This document shows positions 46,233-57,200 of a stretch of DNA of 64,000 nt, piece after piece; position 1 is the first letter of the stretch, and each line of letters starts with the position of its first letter. The stretch is taken from contig BDSI01000035.1 of the NCBI GenBank assembly GCA_003117195.1, positions 370,001 to 434,000 of the forward strand. The letters are read 5' to 3'. The position numbers were made by a program, and so were the translations under genes. The DNA comes from Eudorina sp. 2006-703-Eu-15 (taxonomy: Eukaryota; Chlorophyta; Chlorophyceae; Chlamydomonadales; Volvocaceae). Below the pieces are notes generated by a model that was not told the DNA's origin, did not search any database, and saw nothing but the letters and a program-made list of their open reading frames with translations.

Positions 46233-49200
46233 AGCGAGAAACCAGCCCGACCCAAACCAGTTGCACTTTACCCACACCATATATCATATACTCACTAAAC
46301 ACACACGCACACACACCCACCCCGGCACTCACCCGCGTCCTCGGGGTTGTTCCCCAGGTAGCCGAAGTTGTTCACCCACAGCTGCAGGTCCAGGTCGTTG
46401 ACCAGGGCTGTGAGGGCGTTGGGGTCGGCCGGGTAGTCGTAGTAGACCAGGACCGCCGTGATGGGACTGCGGGTCGGTGGCGGGGCGGGGCGGGGCGGGG
46501 CGGGGCGGGGAGAGGTGAGGTGAGTAGGTGGACGGGTGCGTGGGTTGATGGGCGGGAGGGCGGCTAAAGGAGGAGGGGCCCGGGTTGGATGGTTTCGGAG
46601 GGAGTCGTCAGAGGCACACACACACACACAATGTGCTATCTTTTACGCACACAAAAGGGTGAGAGATGGGGCAGGCATTGCGACAGACCGCTGCCCCACC
46701 GGGGAAGCGGAGTGACGCGCGCGTGAGGCCGGTCAAGCCAGACGATGGCTGGCTTCGCAGCCTTGATCGGGGTTGGGGGCGAGGGTGAGGCAGATGACGG
46801 CGGCGCAGCAGCTGACAACAGGCAGTGCACGTGCAGCAGCGATAAGTGCCCCGTGCGATGACGCAAGGACCCATAACTAAACTGAACAGTATAATTCGGC
46901 AAGCTGTCGGCGGACGTGGATTAGCCCCAACCCGTCAGTCATGCAGTGAGTCAGCCACGTTGCCAGCAGTCCTTCCTCCGCCAGTCACTCAGCCTGACAG
47001 TTCCCTCGCCCAGCCCCTCATTTTGTCATACATATTTCGTCACGCAGTCAATCGAGTCAACCTCCCAATCTCCCAAGGCTGGACCCACGTCCGGCATAAA
47101 CACCCGCCGCTCACCCCGTCCCAGTCGCAGTGATGCCCGACACCGAGACCGACTGGCCGGCCGCCGTGAACTCGCCGCGGTCCAGGACCTGCAGCCTGGC
47201 CCGCGGGTCGGTGAAGTTGGCGAGCGGCAGCGACGCCGCCAGGCTCGGCCGGCCCCAGCCCTGGTACCCATCCGGCGCAGGGCCCAGGAAGGCGCCCGCG
47301 TTCAGCGCCCAACCGCCCTGTGCGCAGTTGGGAACGTGCGCAGTGCGATCGAATTGTGGTTAGCGATGGGACCATGCCGGTGGTGGTGGTGGTGGTGGTG
47401 GCGTTGGAAGAGGGATCAACGGTGTATGGATCATGCATACGGACCCCAGAGGTACCGGGTGTCAGAAGAGGATGCGGGAGAGGGCGAGGAGGGCTGTTTC
47501 GGACTTGCAGTAAGCATCGCTTCACCCGGAGCCGAAGCCGCTGCCTTGCCGGCTGGTGGGCTATACGGGTGCGACCCAGGGACCCGTACAACCAGGCACA
47601 ACGTTATATGACGTTATCAAACAAACAAACAATCAGCATGACTTGGCCATTCGTATATTCATCCGCATGCACATGTACAAAAACGTATGGAGTGCAAACG
47701 TACGAATATGATATTGTGCCAACAGCTTCAAACCCCCAGCCGCACCTCGAGGGATTGGGCGCCAACGATCAGTAATGCCTGCGGCGGCAGCGGCACCAGC
47801 CACACCAGCCACACCAATGGCAGCATAGCGGCAACAGTGTCAGCAGCAGCGGCGGCGGCGGCGTGCATAAGTTTCGGCCACGGACCGGAAACATGCGTCG
47901 CTCGTAATGGAGGCCGCGTCGGCTTACGAGGTTGGGGCGCGCGTCTGACTGCCGTCCTCTGCAGGCCTCATAGGTTCAGTAGGAATGTACGGCCCGCAGC
48001 ACGACGGCCACTGACGTCCTCCCGCCCGTTGAGCACTTCGACCGAAGACGCGTGTCACTACGGATTGTCGTACAAAAAACACACCCCACCGGCGTGGCGG
48101 TGACGCCCTCGCTACGTGCACGCACGACGCCCTGCCGGGCGCCTCCGCCGGGGCTTCCCCCCCACGCCCCTAGCCCCGCGCTCCTAGCCCCCTGTCCGGC
48201 CGCGCACCTTGAGCAGCATCCCCGAGGGCGTGAAGGGCGTCGACTGCGGGTCCTGGGGGGAACCAGTGGGGTAGAAGCCCGCCCTGCGGGGTGCCGTACG
48301 TATATCACCGAGTGCCGTACGGTACTTGCATTATGTGATATTTACCTCACTCACAAAGGCACACACACGTAGAGCCAGGTGCGGAGGAAGACGCACCCAT
48401 CGAAACATGTCGAAACGCTTCGGCGGTCTTTCCGTGAAGGCTGGTCAGCAGCCCTTGGCCAACGTCGGGCCCGGTCAGATATTAACGATACACATTGATA
48501 CGAACGGATGGACAGAACGGCCGTCTGGATGCCGTACCTACGTTACAACGGATACGGAGGTACGGTACCCGGACGGCCGCCATGAGCCCCTGACCTCACA
48601 GCTACCCCTAGCATCGCCGGAGCTGGACGGCGCCCGCAATGGACGGCGGCCCCTGTACTGTACCTGAGGTACTGCCTCGTCAGGGCGACCGTACCCGCCG
48701 CCTACATGCACAAGGGTACGGCAGCGGGGGCGGACACATGCGGATGAGTCTCAACAGCGAGAAGGGCCTCCGCGCCGCGTCCTAGCGAAGAAACCATGTG
48801 TGGCGGACCGGACCTCCCGCACCGGGACCGCGTCAGGAAACAACATACGGACCGGACCGCGTCGGGCAACATATCTTGGGGATACAGACATTGGGGATGT
48901 AGGAAGTTTGGGAGAGACATTGAAGCTGCGCTGCTGCCAGAGCAAGAGTCCGATCCGCCAAACCGCTTCTCGGATCTCTTTCAGTGTCGGGGAGCGGCAA
49001 CAGTCAGAATGTTCATGGGAATTCCACGGTTCATCCTCACGCCTGAAGTGGCTCTGCCAGATGGGCAACACTTCACAACCAGCTCACATCTACCCAGCAG
49101 ACGTTGACGGCGATGAGACTGTGCTGCTTGCGGCCAACATTTTACGCGTGTGTGTGTCGAGGGGGGGGGGGGCCGCCGCGGCTGCCGCTAGCCCCTCACC

Positions 49201-52200
49201 TCCCGCCCCACCTCGCCCTCTACCCCCCAGCACGGTCGGAGCGGAGAACTGGATTTGTCAGGGTTTGATTTCCGCCATCCGGCAACCCTAGGGTCATCAT
49301 CCCCAACCTGCGCACCGGGTTCCCATCCCGCTCGTCCCTCGGTGACTGGCGGTGAATTTGCTTGCGTGCTCACGCAACCACGTAGTCATGCATGCCACAC
49401 TAATGCTGCCACACTAATGCTGTCACACTAATGCAGCCACACTAATGCTGTCACTCGGTCAAATGATTTGATTCAAATCACGCAGTCCGGTCAACTCACC
49501 AGCGGAGTGGCCGCGGACGTCCCGATGTACTCCCGGTTCGGGCATTTGTCATCTGCAAGGTACGGCAACGAGAGGTACGACAGGTGGGCAGGGCAGGACC
49601 CATATACGGCAGGGCCGCCAGAAGCGCGCGTAACTGCACGCGCAATCAACCCATCACAATCATGTCACAGCACACATCAGCATGACGAGCAGTCGCAGTC
49701 GGCACGTTCCCAACCAGGCGTACGACAGCACGGCAGTACGGCAGCACGGCAGCACGGCAGTCCGCTGTGCGTGCCCCAGGCCACCCCGCACCCGATTCCC
49801 GATTTCATCCTCCACGTCTCCAAGCCTCAAACCCGCAATCACCGTGAAGTAAAACCTTTCATTCCCCCTATCATCATCATCACCACTCACAGGTATATCT
49901 TGCGGTGGTGTCGGTTGAGATAATGGACACGCCTGCGAGGTGGCGTGGTGGTCGTCGTTAGCCGGCAGCGTTTGCGTGTTGGTTTGGTTCGTTAGGGCAT
50001 GATAAGGATGTCAGAGAAACTGACCTGGAGCGATGATGTCGGGCTTGATTCGGCCATCTGGCGACGTAGGAAAAGAGTACGGCAGCCGGGTCCGAGCATA
50101 CGGGCCGCCGGAGGCAGGGCATCGACGGGGGGAAGGGCAGGCTGTGAGTATCTGCACGGTTTTAAGTCGACGACGGAATACCACATGGTCTTGTTCACTG
50201 ATCAGGAACTGCCGTTCCGCCGGCCCACTGACCCAGGGGTCCACCGACCCACGGGTCCACCGACCCACGGGTCCACCGACCCACGGGTCCACCGACCAAT
50301 TCAAGACTCAAGGGGCCCACGGCGGACTCCCAGGTCCAGATGGATCCCTACCACCCGACCCACCCGACCCACCCGACCCACCCGACCCACCCGACCCACC
50401 CGACCCACCCGACCCACCCGACCCACCCGACCCACCCGACCCACCCGACCCACCCGACCCACCCGACCCACCCGACCCACCCGACCCACCCGACCCACCC
50501 GACCACCCGACCCACCCGACCCACCCGACCCACCCGACCCACCCGACCCACCCGACCCACCCGACCCACCCGACCCACCCGACCCACCCGACCCACCCGA
50601 CCCACCCGACCCACCCGACCCACCCGACCCACCCGACCCACCCGACCCACCCGACCCACCCGACCCACCCGACCCACCTGGGAGCGGACCGAACCCGCTG
50701 TACTCAGTGATTGTGTTAAAGTTGATCGGGGCCTGCACGGCTCAGAGGGTGGAAGGCCATGCGGTAACAAAAGGGAGGAGGGCTTGCTTGTCAGGCCGCG
50801 GCTGGGGACCCCTCATCCGCGGGGTCATTATCCCCGAGGTGGACAACACCCCAGGTCCCCAGCGGAGTCCCGGCGGCCGGGGTTAAATTGAAAAGAGAAA
50901 AGAAACCCAGGCGGCCGCGTTGGCAGGGCCAGCACGACGCGACGCGGCGCGGTGCAAGGGGGGATCATGGATAGGCCACACGCCGCGAGAGCTCATCTAC
51001 GGTCGTCCGGACATATAAATTGCCGTGGGGACATCTCCGGGCAATCAGTCCCGACGCGCCATCCGGTCCCTGACCTGGCCCGACAGCCCACCGAGCCACC
51101 ATCCCCTCCGTCCGAAGCCATACAGGTCTCCGGGGTTCGCAAGAAACCCCGCCCGGACCAACCCAGGACGCAACCCAGACCACTTCCATACGCCGCCCGT
51201 GAGACGACGACGTGAGGGTGATGCGGGGAGGCCGGGGCGTCAAGAGGCGCGTAGGGTTTGAGTCGTGTACGGCACAGGCGCACCGCGCACCGGCGCACAC
51301 CCGATCCCACCTACCGAGTTGCGGGAGAAGTTGAGCCTGCCGCCCTCGTAGATGAAACCCACGAGGGTGAGGCCAACGTCCTGTAGGGGATCGGAACGGA
51401 ATCCGTTGGTGGTTGGTGGTTGAGGTTGGGGGTTTGGCCAACTGTGCAGCCGCTGACGGGGAAACTCCCACGGGGAAACCATGTACACCGTGTACGGCGC
51501 CTGTGCCCCAAGTAGTGGAAGCACCCTCCGCTGGAAAAGCCGGGGCCAGGATCCGGCTGCATGGCACCCGGGGGACAGACGCCTCAGCTGCTGTCCTGCC
51601 TGCATGGCGTCGCTCCCGGCCGAGCTTCACACACAGTCGCCCTTCTCCTTCCCCCGTCAAGGAAGGAGAGTGCTTCGGCGATCTTTCCGTTAGGGCTGGG
51701 TTAGCAGCCCTTGGCCAGTGCCAGGCCCGGTCAGATATGCAACACACACACACAAACACCAGTTGCCGTACAAACGGCACGGCACACACACACAGTGTGC
51801 GTTTGCCCGTGTGCGTCTCCAACCCTCTCCCCGTACTCTGCCGTACTCACGTAGTCGAGCATGGACACCGGCATATCAATCGCATAGTTGCCGTTGCCAT
51901 CACTCGGATCCGGCCGTACGGCACCGCCCGGCGTGAGTGAGATGAGCACCAGCGCCAGAGCGCCCGCCGCCGCCACGTTCACCGCCTGCTGCGATGTGTT
52001 ACAGCTGCCCAGGGTCGCAAACACGATGGTGCCTCGTACTTCAGACGCGGGGTTCCGGAGCCGCGTGCAGGCGTCCAGGGGCAGCGCGACTGCCATCGGG
52101 ATGGGCGGCTGTATGTATGTACGGCAGGTTCGGGGATAGGTACGGCAGGTTAGGTGTACAGGAGCTCATTACGGGTTCCTCCGGACGTCGCTCGATTCGC

Positions 52201-54200
52201 TCAAAATCATTGTTGCGATCAGTGTTCGTTTGGCAGTGGAAGGAGAGGTGGCCAGGGTTTGGCGGTGGAAGGAGAGAAGGTGGTCAGGGTTTGACAGTGG
52301 AAGGAGAGAAGGTCAGGGTTTGGCGTTGGAACCGGGAGTGTAAAAGAAAATTTGAGCCGCGAGAACCGGCTGTGTGGTTGTTTGCGGAACGAGGCCGTTT
52401 ACTTCGTCAGTTGCACGGATCTTGCGCACCCGCCGAGTCCCTAGCGCCTCAATGCATAACATCCCGACAGCAGCAGAGCATCCGAAGCATCACAACACTC
52501 GCTGCTGCGTCTTGCATCGCTGTCGGGCCCCACCTCCACAAATCGGCCGTCTATGATGTCACCCAGGTTCAGCGACACGGACGCCAGGGAGGGCAGCATG
52601 AAGTTCTCCAGGGGGAAGATCTGTTCGTTGCGGGAGGGAGGTGGGGCCGGCAGGCAGGGCCGGCAGGGGGAAGGGAGGGAGGAAGGGAAGGGTTAAACTC
52701 AAAAAGCAGGGACGGTGAAAGGGCGGAGAGAAAATTAAGAGAAATTTCTCTTCCGATATGGCGTGAAAATGAAAAGAAGGCAACAACATCTGACGGACCG
52801 CCGAGCAGCCTGCACCTCATCTTGATCGACCCGACTCCTCTTGGCCCGCACAACGTTAAACGCAAGTACGCAAACCCCAGCTAACAACATTTGAACCAAC
52901 CTAACGACTACCAACCGTTTCGACGTAGGCACGTGCGCGCGCCCACTGCGGCACGCAGCGCGCAGCACCCCCACCGGTATGCGGAGTGTCTTGCCGTTGA
53001 GCCGTACACCCTGTACGACATACGCGCTCCGTGAGCCCGAGTCCAGCGGCTCCCGATACCCGGCCCCAACGGACACGACGTTCTTGGCCACGGATGGGGT
53101 GCTGACGGTGAAACGGGACAACGACTTTGTCCCTGTCGGGGCGAGGAGGGACAGGATGTCGGGGCGAGGAGGGACGGGATGTCGGGGCGAGGAGGGACGG
53201 GATGTCGGGGCGAGGAGGGACGGGATGTCGGGGCGAGGAGGGACGGGATGTCGGGGCGAGGAGGGACGGGTCGGGGCGAGGAGGGACGGGATGTCGGGCG
53301 AGGAGGGACGGGATGTCGGGGCGAGGGGAGGAGGGACGGGATGTCGGGCGAGGAGGGACGGGATGTCGGGGCGAGGAGGACGGGAGGAGACGGGATGTCG
53401 GGGCGAGGGGGCGAGGACGGGATGTCGGGGCGAGGAGGGATGTCGGGCGAGGATGTCGGGGCGAGGAGGGACGGGATGTCGGGGCGAGGAGGGACGGGAT
53501 GTCGGGGCGAGGAGGGACAGGATGTCGGGGCGAGGAGGGACAGGATGTCGGGGCGAGGAGGGACGGGATGTCGGGGCGAGGAGGGACGGGATGTCGGGGC
53601 GAGGAGGGACGGGATGTCGGGGCGAGGAGGGACAGGATGTCGGGGCGAGGAGGGACGGGATGTCGGGGCGAGGAGGGACGGGATGTCGGGGCGAGGAGGG
53701 ACAGGATGTCGGGGCGAGGAGGGACGGGATGTCGGGGCGAGGAGGGACGGGATGTCGGGGGAGGAGGGACAGGATGTCGGGGCGAGGAGGGACGGGATGT
53801 CGGGGCGAGGAGGGACGGGATGTCGGGGCGAGGAGGGACAGGATGTCGGGGCGAGGAGGGACGGGATGTCGGGGCGAGGAGGGACGGGATGTCGGGGCGA
53901 GGAGGGACGGGATGTCGGGGCGAGGAGGGACAGGATGTCGGGGCGAGGAGGGACGGGATGTCGGGGCGAGGAGGGACGGGATGTCGGGGCGAGGAGGGAC
54001 GGATGTCGGGGCGAGGAGGGACGGGATGTCGGGGCGAGGAGGGACGGGATGTCGGGGCGAGGAGAGGAGGGACGGATGTCGGGGCGAGGAGGGACGGATG
54101 TCGGGGCGAGGAGGGACGGATGTCGGGGCGAGGAGGGACGGGATGTCGGGGCGAGGAGGGACGGGATGTCGGGGCGAGGAGGGACAGGATGTCGGGGCGA

Positions 54201-54260
<60 letters not shown>

Positions 54261-57200
54261 GGGATGTCGGGGCGAGGAGGGACGGGATGTCGGGGCGAGG
54301 AGGGACGGGATGTCGGGGCGAGGAGGGACGGGATGTCGGGGCGAGGAGTGACGGGATGTCGGGGCGAGGATCCCGGCTCAGGCCCCGGCGCATAGCCCTC
54401 GTCCGCGAACCACGTTGTGACACCCTATGACCGAGTATGCCAGTATCTGCACCTGCAAACTGTACACCTGTACATCTGAACATCTGTACATCTGCACCTA
54501 GCGCTAACCACGCAGCCGTACGAAAGGTCGCCCCCACAAAACCGAGAAGCCGTTTGGATCGCAGTGAAACTCTCCACCCACCGCACCCATAGCCCCGCTG
54601 ATGGTCGCTGCGACATTCCTTCCTTCCGTACTTCCTTCATCATCCAGCTCGGGGCAGCAGCGTACAGCAGCTCGGGGCAGCAGCTCAGAGCCTCACCACC
54701 CACCGTCGTTCCCGGCGGCCAGCAGGGACACGAAGTCGGGGTTCTCCCACAGGAAGCGGTCGAAGCCTGAAAAACAGGGAAGGGAAGGGAGAGAGAGGGA
54801 GAGAGAGGGAGAGAGAGGGACCCAGCGCGGGGGAGGAAGTGAGACGGGTCTGTGACCGGCTCTGTCGGGCCTGTGGGAAGGCCTTGTACAGCAGTGTACG
54901 GATGGTGTGCGGGGGTTCAAATGATCATCGACGGGTGATGGGTCCGTTTCTGGGGGGTTGCGCGTTTCGTGTGGTTCCCCACCGACCCAACCGACCCGAC
55001 CCGACCCGACCCGACCCGACCCGACCCGACCCGACCCGACCCGACCCGACCCGACCCGACCCGACCCGACCCAACCGACCCGACCCGACCCGACCCGACC
55101 CGACCCGACCCGACCCGACCCGACCCGACCCGACCCGACCCGACCCGACCCGACCCGACCCGACCCGACCCGACCCGACCCGACCCGACCCGACCCGACC
55201 CGACCCGACCCGACCCGACCCGACCCGACCCGACCCGACCCGACCCGACCCGACCGACCCGACCCGACCCGACCCGACCCGACCCGACCCGACCCGACCC
55301 GACCCGACCCGACCCGACCGACCCGACCCGACCCGACCCGACCCCGACCCGACCCGACCCGACCCGACCCGACCCGACCCGACCCGACCCGACCCGACCC
55401 GACCCGACCCGACCCGACCCGACCCGACCCGACCCGACCCGACCCGACCCGACCCGACCCGACCCGACCCGACCCGACCCGACCCAACCGACCCGACCCG
55501 ACCCGACCCGACCCGACCCGACCCGACCCGACCCGACCCGACCCGACCCAACCCACCCGACCCGACCCGACCCGTCCCGTCCCGACCCAACCGACCCGAC
55601 CCGACCCGACCCGACCCGACCGACCCGACCCGACCCACCCGACCCGACCCGACCCGACCCGACCCGACCCGACCCGACCCGACCCGACCCGACCCGACCC
55701 GACCCGACCCGACCCGACCCACCCGACCCGACCCGACCCGACCCGACCCGACCCGACCCGACCCGACCCGACCCGACCCGACCCGACCCGACCCGACCCA
55801 ACCCACCCGACCCGACCCGACCCGTCCCGTCCCGACCCAACCGACCCGACCCCGTCTCGTCCCGTCCCGACCCGACCCGACCCGACCCGACCCGTCCCGT
55901 CCCGACCCGACCCGACCCGACCCGACCCGTCCCGACCCGACCCCTGCTCACTCTGCGATTGTGAGTCGTAGGCGCTGGTGGTGGTGGCGCCCCAAGAGTC
56001 GCTGATGATGTAGGCCCCCGCCTGACGGTGGAGCTGCGGTCAGGGCCACGGGCAGCGGGCAAGACGACCCATGGGTCAGCGAGAAGGGTTCACCCCAGTC
56101 CTGGCCGCGGGACAAGCACCGGGCGGGGGTCCATAGGGCCCCCATATCGTGTCGTCCGGTGCCGTACCACTGCATTGCCACGAGGGGCGGCTCCCTCCGC
56201 ACACCCCAGACGTGCAAACACGCACGTCCACCTACACCTACACCTACACATACACCCGGGGCTCCCCCCCTCTCTCTCAGCTGTCGTACCGGCAGGTACA
56301 GCCCGTACGCGTCGAATGGCAGCCACAGGATCGACCCGCTCCGGCCGTTGCCGCCCTGGCCATCCACGATGCTGAGCCGCGCGAGCGGCGCCGCCCCCGT
56401 CGACTCGTCCAGCCGTACATCACTGTACGGGTTTTGGGGGTCGCTCAGCGCCGCCGCCGCCACGCTGCCGGCCACCAGCGTCCCGTGGCCCTGGCTGTCG
56501 GTGAAGTCGCCGGCTGGGGCCGGGAAAGGGCGGCGAAGGAGGTTCGAAGGGGTCAGGCGCGGGACGCAATTCTCTAAACACCGGCAGCAGCAGGACAACA
56601 CGGACGACGACACGGATGACATCTGACGGTCCCCAGCAGAGGGCGCACGTGGAGAAAACATTCTCACGTGTACTTGGCATTGTGGACAGACTGTATAACA
56701 TGTCGTACCCACCTGTACGGGACACACACACACACACACGGCACCGCACCACCCGATCTCCAGTCTCTGGACCCCCCCTTTTTTCCTGCGCCCCCAAACC
56801 ACCAGGATGACCCCCAGCCGTCCCTCCTTCCTTCCTTCCTTTACCACACGCTATCCGGTAAGCGAGCCTCCCGCCTCGCCGACCCCCGGCCATTAAGATC
56901 ACAAACTGTGGGACCGCTTCAGGACTGCTGCCGGATACAGGCCCAAAGAGGTCGCAACGGACAAGTACTGGCGGGGGCGATGGCAATGCTCAACGCCGCC
57001 TCGCGCTGAAGGCATACAAGTACCGCCTCTCGGTGCGCACAAGTACACAAACAGAGCCCTCACGCAGCGTCCGGGGCCGCGGGTCGGACCGCCGTTCCAC
57101 CTCCCAGCAGCAGCACCCCACCCAGGCCACCCCACTCGTTGCTGGAGCCCGGCTCACCCACGCCCGAGGCAGCGTACTGCACGACCTTCCGGTGCTGCGC

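Noticed and set aside
53127..54430. Several plus-strand frames of 390-480 codons in the 23-mer array
   Set aside because: They are translations of the repeat with a period of 23 residues in every frame, and no flanking protein motif was found.
54839..56005. Repeat proteins in the CGACC array on both strands
   Set aside because: Pentamer repeats without stops give long open frames in all phases. The array lies inside a subtilase intron.
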